From Duganella sp. CF402 (lineage in GTDB: Bacteria > Pseudomonadota > Gammaproteobacteria > Burkholderiales > Burkholderiaceae_D): 64,000 bases of DNA. The translations under genes were made by a program, and so were the position numbers. The stretch covers positions 1-64,000 of the forward strand of contig NZ_FOBG01000004.1 of NCBI RefSeq assembly GCF_900109645.1, read 5' to 3'. Below the pieces are notes generated by a model that did not search any database, was not told the DNA's origin, and saw only the letters and a program-made list of their open reading frames with translations. This document shows positions 34,601 to 41,629 of this stretch, in pieces (the stretch's first letter is position 1; every line of letters starts with the position of its first letter).

Positions 34601-34677
34601 TCTGGCCTAATCTGCAATAGATCGTATGACACGATCCTGCCTTACCATGTCCAGAATTTTGCACCGGGGAAAGAAAC

Positions 34678-35022
34678 GTGGCCTCGCTCTCATCCATCAA
34701 CGCGCTGCAAGCATCGGTTGCACAGGCTGAACGCCAGGTGCAAAAGGATCAGGTGCGCGTGAATCAGGATGCGGACCGGCTCGAGGCCAGCCGCGCGCAG
34801 CTGGTCAAGGATAAGCAAACCCTGAGCGACAACCAGCGCGAGAGCAATCAAGCCCAGGCGACGCAGGCGGCGGACAATCCCGCGCCCACCGTCAACCTGG
34901 ACAGCGCGATCGAAAAACCGCCACGCGCCGCCCAGCAACTGCCGGCCGACCTGGCCCCGCCCAAGCCGTCCATCAACACGCTGGGCCAGACCATCGGCAA
35001 GTTCATCAACGTGACGGCGTAG
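34678..35022 (+). CDS. Coiled-coil hypothetical protein
   Basis: A 114-residue protein beginning with GTG 34678, with GGGGAAAG upstream. Residues 5-60 form a strongly helical, heptad-like Gln/Lys/Asp-rich segment (LQASVAQAERQVQKDQVRVN, QDADRLEASRAQLVKDKQTL), and the C-terminus is Pro-rich then ends GQTIGKFINVTA. The pattern is that of small cytoplasmic coiled-coil proteins common in this group. No enzymatic motif or signal peptide is visible. It is convergent with the metallo-hydrolase gene, overlapping it by 17 bp. Confidence 0.75.
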   Translation: MASLSSINALQASVAQAERQVQKDQVRVNQDADRLEASRAQLVKDKQTLSDNQRESNQAQATQAADNPAPTVNLDSAIEKPPRAAQQLPADLAPPKPSINTLGQTIGKFINVTA

Positions 35023-36052
35023 TCACCAGCGCTTCCCACCATTTGTGTTCCGCCTGCGGCTGGACGATATCCAGCGGCAGGCCGATCTCGGGCGTGGCAA
35101 TCGCCACGCGGCGCTCCTGCGCCAGCTCGGTAATGCGGTCGAACGGGTCGTGCCACGCATGCAGCGACAGATCGAAGGTGCCGTTGTGAATCGGCAGCAG
35201 CACCTTGCCGCGCAGGTCGATGTGCGCTTGCAGCGATTCCTCCGGCTGCATGTGCACATCCGGCCACTGCGGGTCGTAGGCGCCGGTTTCCACCAGGGTC
35301 AGGTCGAACGGGCCGTAGCGTCGGCCGATTTCCTTAAAACCGTCGAAATATCCGCTATCGCCACTGAAAAACAGCCGAACGTCGCGGTCTTCAACAACAA
35401 ACGAAGCCCACAGCGTCTTGTTGCGGTCGCCGAGCCCACGGCCCGAGAAGTGCTGGGCCGGCGTTGCCACCAGCTTCAGGCCGGCCACAGTGGCGCTCTG
35501 CCACCAGCCCAGCTGCCGTACCTTGCAGGCCGGAATGCCCCACTTGATCAGACGATCGCCCACGCCCAGCGGCGTGACGAAATGCTCAGTCTTGCCGGCC
35601 AGCGCCAGCACGGCAGCGCGGTCGAGGTGGTCGTAATGGTCGTGCGACAGAATGATGCCCTTGATCGGCGGCAGGTCTTCAATGCTGATCGGCGGCGCAT
35701 GGAAGCGCTGCGGACCGGCCCACTGCACCGGCGAGGCGCGCTCGGAAAACACCGGGTCGGTCAGCCAGAAATCGCCATTGAGCTTGAGCAGCACGGTCGA
35801 ATGGCCTAGGCGGAACAGGCTGCGATCCGGAGCATCCATTAACTGCTGCTGCGTGATCGCGTGAACGGGGATCGGCAGGGATGGTACCGTGTCTTTCGGC
35901 TTGTCGAAGGCAAAACGCAGCATGATGCCCAGCGTCTTGAACAAGCCCATCTTGTGCATCCGCACCGGATTGCGGAAACGGCCGTCGCGCGCACGCGGTG
36001 CGCTGGGGGCGGACAGGCTGTCAAGGCTGTCGGCAGCAGAGGGATAGGTCAT
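35006..36052 (-). CDS. MBL-fold metallo-hydrolase, NAPE-PLD/UlaG-like
   Basis: A 348-residue metallo-beta-lactamase-fold protein related to N-acyl-phosphatidylethanolamine phospholipase D and UlaG-like lactonases. The metal motif SHDHYDHLD supplies His137, His139, Asp141 and His142. Further ligands are in ATPAQHFSGRG, FSGDSGYFDGF and LLPIHNGTFDLS, and the early LGHSTVLLKLNGDFWLTDPVF strand is typical of this subgroup. ATG 36052 has AGGAG seven bases upstream; the longer frame is not preferred. The physiological substrate (phospholipid or otherwise) is not deducible. Confidence 0.9.
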   Translation of the reverse strand: MTYPSAADSLDSLSAPSAPRARDGRFRNPVRMHKMGLFKTLGIMLRFAFDKPKDTVPSLPIPVHAITQQQLMDAPDRSLFRLGHSTVLLKLNGDFWLTDPVFSERASPVQWAGPQRFHAPPISIEDLPPIKGIILSHDHYDHLDRAAVLALAGKTEHFVTPLGVGDRLIKWGIPACKVRQLGWWQSATVAGLKLVATPAQHFSGRGLGDRNKTLWASFVVEDRDVRLFFSGDSGYFDGFKEIGRRYGPFDLTLVETGAYDPQWPDVHMQPEESLQAHIDLRGKVLLPIHNGTFDLSLHAWHDPFDRITELAQERRVAIATPEIGLPLDIVQPQAEHKWWEALVTTPSR

Positions 36053-36213
36053 GGTGGTACTCCTGCGATTAGTCGATCTACCGGTCAAGACGAACCATGC
36101 AAGCAAATATTGTGGCGACTAACCAGATCTAAGAATTTGCCACCACCAAAGCTGGTGAATTTTCGCGCATTTTTCAGATGAGCAAGATGCTATCCTGCTA
36201 CTCATAGGCCGAG

Positions 36214-36243
36214 TTCGGCCAGAACCGGCCGCTCGGAAGCGCG
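36214..36243 (+). repeat. Short island repeat, copy A
   Basis: Contains CGGCCAGAACCGGCCG, a small hairpin-capable element just upstream of the DUF6228-like gene. Related elements precede each of the next four genes, near 36671, 36969, 37323 and 37697. Confidence 0.6.
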
Positions 36244-36272
36244 TCTAACATTCAAAATTTTTAGAAAATTTG

Positions 36273-36662
36273 ATGGATCACCTAGAGCTCAAGTCACCCC
36301 ATGATGGGGCATTGCTGATACTCGAGGTTACTGATCGATTCCCTGACAGCGTGGAATTTACTGTTCAGATAAAGACTCGTAACTTCTCCGGATCTGCTCC
36401 CTCATCGACATTCATGGCTGTTCCACTTGAAACGTGGTTTCAAAGTATGGCCAGCGACTGGGAGGGCTGGAAAGATGAGAAAAAATGGGGAGACCTGGAG
36501 AGTCGTGTACAGTTTAGTGCTACTGCCGATAAGACCGGGCACATTAAAATGAAAGTGGTTTTGGCAGGTCAAGATTATGATTCTGAGCTGCGGGTAAATA
36601 TCATGTTTGAGGCAGGACAGCTAGACGGTATGGCACATGATGTTGCTCGCCTTTTCGCGTAG
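36273..36662 (+). CDS. DUF6228-like small protein
   Basis: About 129 residues. It has the layout of the DUF6228 family: N-terminal strands with VEFTVQIKTRNFSG, a central ETWFQSMASDWEGWKDEKKWGDLE, then a strand region HIKMKVVLAGQDYDSELRVNI and a C-terminal FEAGQLDGMAHDVARLF. Such proteins often lie in immunity-gene islands near polymorphic toxins. ATG 36273 is preferred over TTG 36270. Base composition is visibly lower in G+C than the flanking MBL gene. The family call is from memory of the pattern; the function is unknown. Confidence 0.7.
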   Translation: MDHLELKSPHDGALLILEVTDRFPDSVEFTVQIKTRNFSGSAPSSTFMAVPLETWFQSMASDWEGWKDEKKWGDLESRVQFSATADKTGHIKMKVVLAGQDYDSELRVNIMFEAGQLDGMAHDVARLFA

Positions 36663-36670
36663 TCCATTTT

Positions 36671-36690
36671 CGGCCAGGAGCCGACGTTCA
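36671..36690 (+). repeat. Short island repeat, copy B
   Basis: CGGCCAGGAGCCGACG lies between the stop codon at 36662 and the ATG at 36705. It is a variant of the element at 36214. Confidence 0.55.
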
Positions 36691-36704
36691 ACGGAAGATA
36701 TTCA

Positions 36705-36953
36705 ATGAGCAATTTACAAAAGATTTTAGAACAAGCTAAGCTAGGTTTGAAGCCGTGGGAACCAATTCCGCAAGCCCAATGGCAGGCAATCGCGGCCGGG
36801 TGTGGGCAGGAAGAATTTCAAGACATTGAAAGAAGAATTCAGAAGCTGAAGAACGAACTTGCGGAAACACCTGATTGGGATGGCGATACCCAAGACGACA
36901 TTAATAGCGCATTATGGTTCTTTAAATCTTTGCTTGAATCTCGTCCAGCGTGA
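36705..36953 (+). CDS. Small hypothetical protein in immunity-type island
   Basis: An 82-residue, probably all-helical acidic protein (MSNLQKILEQAKLGLKPWEP, then RRIQKLKNELAETPDWDGDT and ALWFFKSLLESRP). No signal peptide or membrane helix. It is preceded by a copy of the island repeat and followed by the next copy within 20 bases of its stop. I do not recognise the family. Size, composition and neighbours suggest an immunity-type protein, which is inference only. Confidence 0.65.
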   Translation: MSNLQKILEQAKLGLKPWEPIPQAQWQAIAAGCGQEEFQDIERRIQKLKNELAETPDWDGDTQDDINSALWFFKSLLESRPA

Positions 36954-36968
36954 CATGACCGAAACCGG

Positions 36969-36986
36969 CCAGAAGCGGCCGTCGCC
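36969..36986 (+). repeat. Short island repeat, copy C
   Basis: CGGCCAGAAGCGGCCG just upstream of the CdiI-like gene. The CGGCC and GGCCG arms can pair across the AGAAGC loop. Confidence 0.55.
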
Positions 36987-37004
36987 AGCAAGACTACTTC
37001 GTCG

Positions 37005-37307
37005 ATGACACTAAATTACGATATGAATATTCCCGATGAAGCGCTTCACCAGTTTTTTGGTGGATATTTCCATCAAGACTGGCAACTGGACGACCCAACC
37101 TGGCAGGATGTCATTAGCCGCTTTTTAAGCGAATCGGATCCAAGTGATTCGGCTCAAGTGGCTACGGGGATAGAAGGGCTGTTATCGAACTTGGCTTCCG
37201 ATGAGGCGTTGTGCCGTGCGGTGCACGAATTAGGATGTGACTATTGGCCAGGTTCAGCTGCTCAAATGCGCACTTGGCTAATGCAGTTAGTCCCGGAGTT
37301 ACGCTAA
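37005..37307 (+). CDS. Contact-dependent growth inhibition immunity protein, CdiI_2-like
   Basis: A 100-residue protein matching the pattern of CdiI-type immunity proteins: EALHQFFGGYFHQDWQLDDPTWQDVISRFL near the N-terminus and the C-terminal VHELGCDYWPGSAAQMRTWLMQLVPEL. In CDI systems such proteins bind and neutralise the toxin tip of a CdiA effector. No cdiA or toxin gene is present in this window, so this would be an orphan immunity gene. ATG 37005 has no strong Shine-Dalgarno. It is one of the A+T-richer island genes. Confidence 0.75.
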   Translation: MTLNYDMNIPDEALHQFFGGYFHQDWQLDDPTWQDVISRFLSESDPSDSAQVATGIEGLLSNLASDEALCRAVHELGCDYWPGSAAQMRTWLMQLVPELR

Positions 37308-37322
37308 CGAGGCAGGTAGCGG

Positions 37323-37340
37323 CCAACAACAGACCTTCAG
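37323..37340 (+). repeat. Short island repeat, copy D
   Basis: CGGCCAACAACAGACC lies between the CdiI-like gene and the RraB-like gene. It is the most diverged copy of the island element. Confidence 0.45.
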
Positions 37341-37351
37341 TTTTTAAAGCT

Positions 37352-37687
37352 ATGGATTCAAATTTAAAATCAGTTTGGCCGGATGATGCGGACGGCGATG
37401 TGCTCCGCAGAATGGATGCTAGTGGGTTTGATTTTAATAACCCGGTGGACATTGATTTCAATGTAGACCTAGATAGTTGGCCGCCAGCCGACGAACTTGT
37501 AAGTGCAATTGAATTGCAATACTCCCGAATACAGTTTTACGCTTCGGCTTCTGGCGACAGCGGCTATATTTTGGTGGTCATAAACGCGGTGTTGAATTAC
37601 GACCTGGTCATATCCGTACAACAGGCTCTCTCCGATCTCGCGACACCGTTCGGTGGTGTATGCGAATCGTGGGGCGTGCTACATTAA
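37352..37687 (+). CDS. RraB-like (ribonuclease E inhibitor B family) protein
   Basis: About 111 residues from ATG 37352 (MDSNLKSVWPDDADGDVLRRM), continuing DASGFDFNNPVDIDFNVDLDSWPP and ending FGGVCESWGVLH. The WPDDADGDVLRRM and DFNVDLDSWPP stretches are the recognisable signature of the RraB/DUF1260 family. E. coli RraB modulates RNase E. Standalone copies within immunity-type islands are common and need not have that role. The frame is open further upstream through the previous gene, but the island repeat and ATG mark this start. Confidence 0.75.
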   Translation: MDSNLKSVWPDDADGDVLRRMDASGFDFNNPVDIDFNVDLDSWPPADELVSAIELQYSRIQFYASASGDSGYILVVINAVLNYDLVISVQQALSDLATPFGGVCESWGVLH

Positions 37688-37696
37688 GTCTGCGTG

Positions 37697-37713
37697 CGGC
37701 CAAAAGCAGTCTC
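37697..37713 (+). repeat. Short island repeat, copy E
   Basis: GCGGCCAAAAGCAGTC lies ten bases after the RraB-like stop codon, in front of the exported hypothetical gene. It shares CGGCCA and the AAGC core with copies A to C. Confidence 0.5.
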
Positions 37714-37766
37714 AATGGTTTTGTGGCTCATATCCGATTCGAGTGGTTTCAGGAAGGTAAAACTTG

Positions 37767-38348
37767 ATGCTTCGTTTTGCGTTTTTTGTCTACTGCATAG
37801 TGTTTTCAACGTACGTATCTGCGGACATGCCATCCCCGAGGCGGTGGAAGCAAGAAAAGACGTTTTCTTTCGGCGATATTCAAATCAAGCAGTCGTTCAA
37901 TTCCATAAAAGATCCGATGGATCCTGAGTTTAAGCTAAGGGTCTATGAGAAGGGAAAACTACTGCTTCAGTTGAATGACGTCGCATTTGATGCCTTTTTT
38001 TCATCGCCAGATGGTGGGGCATTTGTTGGGTTGTCAAACAGTGGTTGGCCGGGTACCGCAGTCATAATCTTTGACCGGCGAGGGAGAATTCTGCTAATGG
38101 CAGAGCACGGGTATGCACGATTTGACTATTGTAGAGAGACGTCTACTTTTATCAAAGAATGGTATGACGCCGAAGATCCGCAGGTACGATTCCCAATTTT
38201 CAGAATTAGCGATGAAAGAACACCTGGCATTACGGTTAAAAGTTGTCGCGGTGAAACCGTAGACTTATTAGACACAGTCACTAAAGCAAAAGATCGTGGC
38301 GAAATTACACTTCGTGACGAGATTAATATCCACTACGGCACCCGATGA
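37767..38348 (+). CDS. Exported hypothetical protein
   Basis: About 193 residues. The N-terminus MLRFAFFVYCIVFSTYVSA is a clear signal peptide, with AGGAAGG upstream of ATG 37767. The mature part is beta-rich (KTFSFGDIQIKQSFNSIKDP, FKLRVYEKGKLLLQLNDVAF, SSPDGGAFVGLSNSGWPGTA) and ends with KAKDRGEITLRDEINIHYG. The SSPDGGAFVGLSN stretch resembles a beta-propeller-like turn but no repeat is evident. No family recognised. It is in the same A+T-richer island, with codon use unlike the flanking housekeeping genes. Confidence 0.7.
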   Translation: MLRFAFFVYCIVFSTYVSADMPSPRRWKQEKTFSFGDIQIKQSFNSIKDPMDPEFKLRVYEKGKLLLQLNDVAFDAFFSSPDGGAFVGLSNSGWPGTAVIIFDRRGRILLMAEHGYARFDYCRETSTFIKEWYDAEDPQVRFPIFRISDERTPGITVKSCRGETVDLLDTVTKAKDRGEITLRDEINIHYGTR

Positions 38349-38564
38349 ATCAATATGGCACGCCTCTCAATTCCGCGAAGGTCCGCAACGGGGCGGAAGC
38401 CGTCCGATGCCCAGCCGATGTTGCGTACGACAAGGTCGGTGCACCAACACGAAAAACGGAGTACTTCCGGAACCGCCCCCAGGTCCCTAGGGCAACTATC
38501 GTGGCGACGCCGTAGTCGCGCGGCGTGTGGCAAAATGCACTATCCAATTCCAATAGGCAACTAA
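38349..38564. other. Gene-free stretch between island genes
   Basis: A 216-base interval with higher G+C than the island genes before it. I see no convincing ORF, RNA gene or repeat; it may be remnant coding sequence or the control region of the next gene. Confidence 0.4.
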
Positions 38565-39254
38565 ATGAGCATCTGTGTCCACGCCTTCCTCGGCACAAAT
38601 ATTGAGGACTTACAAGCCAGGGTTATCCAATGCTTTCGCGCGCTGGATTTTCAGGTGCAGTTTCAGCCAGAAACAAATCTGCTGGAGACGCCATCGGGTA
38701 GCTGCCTTTACGTCCGGCTTGATCAAACCCCCGCGCAATTAAAGCGCGTCAGCCCTGACACGCCGTTGCTGGTGGCCTTCGAATACGAAGTATCGATGAG
38801 GGAGAAGAACGCAACTCGCGAAGACGGATGGCCACCTAAAATCGCAAGGAAATGCACTGCCATCGTCAGCACCCGAACGGCTTCCGGCAGATCGCGCGCC
38901 GCCTATTACGCGCAAGCACTCACCCTGGCGATCATGGCAAAGGAATCGGGTGGGCACTTCTATGTTGATGTCGATGATGAAACCATCACTGGCAATGAAG
39001 GGCTGGCCAAGACAATTCGGGAGCTCTATTCGGAAAGCGAGTTGGAGTTCGATGCGGACGCACATCCGTTCGAGCAATGGCCACCACTGTCTTTCGACGA
39101 CAGATCTTTTACCTGGCCCTCCCCAATCAAGTCCGTCGTGGTTGAAAAATACCTCGCAGCGATGAAAACACCGAAGCGGAAATTCAAGGTGCCCCTCAGC
39201 GTCAAGATCACGATCGCTCTTATCGCCGTCCTTTGGGTAGCGGGCTTTCTATAA
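38565..39254 (+). CDS. Hypothetical protein with C-terminal membrane anchor
   Basis: A 229-residue protein. The body is soluble, with CVHAFLGTNIEDLQARVIQCF and a central YEVSMREKNATREDGWPPKIARKCTAIVST. A C-terminal hydrophobic stretch (KITIALIAVLWVAGFL) follows a basic KTPKRKFK, giving a tail-anchored topology with the body in the cytoplasm. No family is recognised. It closes the immunity-type island and is convergent with the BNR-repeat gene, one base apart. It lacks a strong Shine-Dalgarno. Confidence 0.7.
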   Translation: MSICVHAFLGTNIEDLQARVIQCFRALDFQVQFQPETNLLETPSGSCLYVRLDQTPAQLKRVSPDTPLLVAFEYEVSMREKNATREDGWPPKIARKCTAIVSTRTASGRSRAAYYAQALTLAIMAKESGGHFYVDVDDETITGNEGLAKTIRELYSESELEFDADAHPFEQWPPLSFDDRSFTWPSPIKSVVVEKYLAAMKTPKRKFKVPLSVKITIALIAVLWVAGFL

Positions 39255-39255
39255 A

Positions 39256-40347
39256 TTAAGCGAACGCCACGGCGTATATCGGCGGCAAGGTTGTTGAAAT
39301 GGTTTGCCATTGGCCGCCGCCGTCTTCCGACAGCCAGGCCCCGCCGGTGGTCGAGCCCATCAGCAGGATCTGGCCGCAGTCGCTAACCGCCAGCCCGTGG
39401 CGATACACCAGGTCGTAACAGTGCTGGTGCGGCAGGCCGCCGCGCCAGGCGGTGAAGTGCTGGCCGCCGTCGGTGGTGCGGGTGACCGCCAGCGAGGCTT
39501 GCGGCGGAATCCGCTTGCTGTCGGCCTCGGCCGGCACGAACCACGCCGTCTCGCCATCCTGCGGGTGCACCGCCGTGACGAAGCCGAAGTTGGATACCGG
39601 CGCCGCCGGCTTGACCTCGGTCCAGTTGGCGCCATTGTCGACGCTGCGCCAGATGCCGTTGTGATGCTGGCACCACAGCTTGTCCGGCTGGCCCGCGCAG
39701 CGCACGATGCGGTGCGGATCCTGTATCTGCTGGGTGTCCACCAGCTCGGGCGGCATGTAGTTGGCCTTCATGCCCTTGGCGCGCAGGGCCCAGCTGGCGC
39801 CGCCATCTTCGGTCAGCCAGGCGCCGCCACAGGAGATGCCGACCAGCACCGACTGGCTGTCGCGCGGATCGACGCAGATGCTGTGGATGCCCGGCACATC
39901 GTAGCCGCCGCCCATCCACTGCGCACGCTCGGGCACGTTCCACAGCCTCTCCACCAGCTGCCAGCTGTCGCCGCGATCCGCCGAGCGGAACAGGCCGCCC
40001 GGCAGGGTGCCGGCCCACAGCACGCCCGGCTCGTCCGGTCCGCCCGTCGCCAGCGACCAGATTTGCTTGACGGTCCATTCCACCGGATCGGCGCTGTCGG
40101 CCGGCTTGGCCGGGAAGGCCGGCGCCGCCACCTCGGTCCAGTCGCTGCTGCCCGGATCGCGCCGATGCAGCTTGGCGCCGAAGTGGCCGAGGTTGAGCGC
40201 CGCGTACAGCGTGCCGTCGCGCCGGTCCGGCAACACCATCGACACCGGATCGCCGAGGAAGTGCTGCTGGTCCAGCAGCCACGCCTCATGCGTGCGATAG
40301 ACTTCGAACAATCCTTTGCGGGTCGCGATGTAGGCGCGATCGGACAT
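39256..40347 (-). CDS. BNR/WD40-like beta-propeller protein (exo-alpha-sialidase-type fold)
   Basis: A 363-residue beta-propeller with BNR/Asp-box repeats: SADRGDSWQL, TEDGGASWALR, SVDNGANWTEV, TTDGGQHFTAW and SEDGGGQWQTI. It starts with DRAYIATRKGLFEVYR and has no signal peptide, so it is cytoplasmic unlike true sialidases. It is normally annotated as glycosyl hydrolase or exo-alpha-sialidase by fold only. It follows the ubiquitin-fold gene after one base, suggesting strict co-expression. No catalytic sialidase Arg triad is obvious, so enzymatic activity is doubtful. Confidence 0.85.
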   Translation of the reverse strand: MSDRAYIATRKGLFEVYRTHEAWLLDQQHFLGDPVSMVLPDRRDGTLYAALNLGHFGAKLHRRDPGSSDWTEVAAPAFPAKPADSADPVEWTVKQIWSLATGGPDEPGVLWAGTLPGGLFRSADRGDSWQLVERLWNVPERAQWMGGGYDVPGIHSICVDPRDSQSVLVGISCGGAWLTEDGGASWALRAKGMKANYMPPELVDTQQIQDPHRIVRCAGQPDKLWCQHHNGIWRSVDNGANWTEVKPAAPVSNFGFVTAVHPQDGETAWFVPAEADSKRIPPQASLAVTRTTDGGQHFTAWRGGLPHQHCYDLVYRHGLAVSDCGQILLMGSTTGGAWLSEDGGGQWQTISTTLPPIYAVAFA

Positions 40348-40348
40348 A

Positions 40349-40618
40349 TCAGCCTCCTGACAGTGCTTGCAGAATATGGACTTGGGATGAAGGGGTCAGC
40401 GCGTCGTCCAGCCGCTTGGGGTCGCGCGCACGCTGGCCGTCGATGAAGATCACCACGTTCTCGCGCAGGCCGCCCTGCTCGTCGAGCACGTAGCCGCGCA
40501 GCCGTGGATGATCGGCAAAACAGGTGTCGAGCGCGCTGCGCAGATCGGCCGCAGTGGTGTCCACCTGCGGCACGGTCATGAAGCGGCCCAGCTGTTGGGT
40601 AAATATCAGTTTTGCCAT
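40349..40618 (-). CDS. MoaD/ThiS family ubiquitin-fold protein with C-terminal Gly-Gly
   Basis: An 89-residue beta-grasp protein. KLIFTQQLGRFMTVPQVDTT is the first hairpin, DLRSALDTCFADHPRLRGYV the helix, then LRENVVIFIDGQRA and SSQVHILQALSGG. The free C-terminal Gly-Gly is the feature by which MoaD, ThiS and ubiquitin-like modifiers are adenylated. It is followed after one base by the BNR-propeller gene; this pairing recurs in bacteria as far as I recall. No MoeB/ThiF-like E1 or JAB protease is in the window. A sulfur-carrier role is as likely as protein conjugation. Confidence 0.88.
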   Translation of the reverse strand: MAKLIFTQQLGRFMTVPQVDTTAADLRSALDTCFADHPRLRGYVLDEQGGLRENVVIFIDGQRARDPKRLDDALTPSSQVHILQALSGG

Positions 40619-40678
40619 CTGGACGATTCTATGCCGATTAGGGCTAAAATGAAATCGTCGCAATCACCGGAGCGCTGC

Positions 40679-40984
40679 ATGTCGATTACGCCGCAAGAGT
40701 TGGAACTGCTGATGCAGGAAGTAGAGAAGGAAGATCCGATCGATTTTGCCGACCTGCCGTTCGACGAACACGAGTTGCGCGGACTGATCTCCAACCATCT
40801 GTGCGAAATGGCCGACGCGATGGAGACCTTCAGCGACGAAGACAAGCACCTGACGCTGCTGGCTGTGGCGGCCAAGCTGGTGCTGGAGAACATGGTGCTC
40901 AACATCCAGCTGCTGCGGCGCCACGGGGTGCCGTTGAGCGACACCACCGAGGCGCTGCTGCAGCGCCTGCGCAAGCGCGATTAG
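40679..40984 (+). CDS. Conserved hypothetical helical protein
   Basis: A 101-residue protein starting at ATG 40679 with GGAG seven bases upstream. It is acidic at the N-terminus (PQELELLMQEVEKEDPIDFADLPFDE) and helical in the middle (LRGLISNHLCEMADAMETFS, LTLLAVAAKLVLENMVLNIQ). No signal peptide or motif. It diverges from the ubiquitin-fold gene, and its 3' end overlaps the AhpD-like gene by 4 bp. The function is unknown. Regular composition suggests a resident gene rather than part of the nearby island. Confidence 0.75.
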   Translation: MSITPQELELLMQEVEKEDPIDFADLPFDEHELRGLISNHLCEMADAMETFSDEDKHLTLLAVAAKLVLENMVLNIQLLRRHGVPLSDTTEALLQRLRKRD

Positions 40985-41517
40985 TCGGCTGCCGGGAAGT
41001 CCAGCTTGGTCACGTTCACCCGGTTGAACAGGTTGGTGAAGGTGATCGACGCCACCGCCAGCAGGGTGTCGACGATTTGCGCGTCGCTGTAGCCCGCTTG
41101 TTTCACCGCCAGCACCACCTCGGCCGGCACATCGCCGCTGGTGCTGACCAGTGCGTGGACAAAGCTCGCCAGCGCATCGATGCGTGCATCGCCGGCCGGC
41201 TGGTTGTGGCGCACGCCCTTGATGGTGTCCTTGCTGAGGCCGGCTTTACCGCCCATCAGCGTGTGCGCGGCGAGGCAGTAGTCGCAACCGGCTTCCTGGC
41301 TGACGGCCAGTTTAATCACTTCGACTTCTTTTGCGCTCAGGCTGCTTTTACGCAGCGCGCCGTCCAGGTTAAGGGCGGCTTCCAGCGCCACCGGGCTGTT
41401 GTTGCCGATGCCGAGGTAGGCATTCGGCACCATGCCGATCGCGCCTTTGATGGCGGTGAACAGTTGGGCGGCGTGGCCAGTGGCTTCCGAAACGGGTTGG
41501 GTGAACAAGCGGGACAT
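40981..41517 (-). CDS. Carboxymuconolactone decarboxylase/AhpD-like alkylhydroperoxidase family protein
   Basis: A 178-residue CMD-domain protein. The redox motif AGCDYCLAAH gives Cys78 and Cys81 with His85, as in AhpD, and EVEVIKLAVSQEAG precedes it. The helical C-terminus (VLAVKQAGYSDAQIVDTLLAVASITFTNLFNRV) completes the fold. Such proteins reduce peroxides with thiol partners or act as stress proteins. It is divergent from the AraC regulator at 41630, which may control it. CxxC intact; partner reductase not identified. Confidence 0.9.
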   Translation of the reverse strand: MSRLFTQPVSEATGHAAQLFTAIKGAIGMVPNAYLGIGNNSPVALEAALNLDGALRKSSLSAKEVEVIKLAVSQEAGCDYCLAAHTLMGGKAGLSKDTIKGVRHNQPAGDARIDALASFVHALVSTSGDVPAEVVLAVKQAGYSDAQIVDTLLAVASITFTNLFNRVNVTKLDFPAAD

Positions 41518-41629
41518 GATCTGTTTCCTTTCAGGGTGAGTTGGTATGGAACACAGTTTAGGCCCGCAGTCTGCGATGATGAATGCTCAGAATGCTCTAT
41601 AATTTGCTCTATCGTCTCATCTGCATGTT

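Noticed and set aside
34678..35022. Coiled-coil protein considered as a phasin or flagellar/T6SS accessory
   Set aside because: Too short and lacks defining motifs; kept as hypothetical coiled-coil.
36230..36700. GTCTAAC and GTTCAAC near the island repeats, resembling integron RYYYAAC half-sites
   Set aside because: No partner GTTRRRY core or complete attC fold in any gap, and no integrase in the window. Treated instead as a separate repeat family.
39256..40347. BNR protein called as a true sialidase
   Set aside because: No signal peptide, no clear Arg triad, and coupling to a MoaD-like gene; only the propeller fold is supported.
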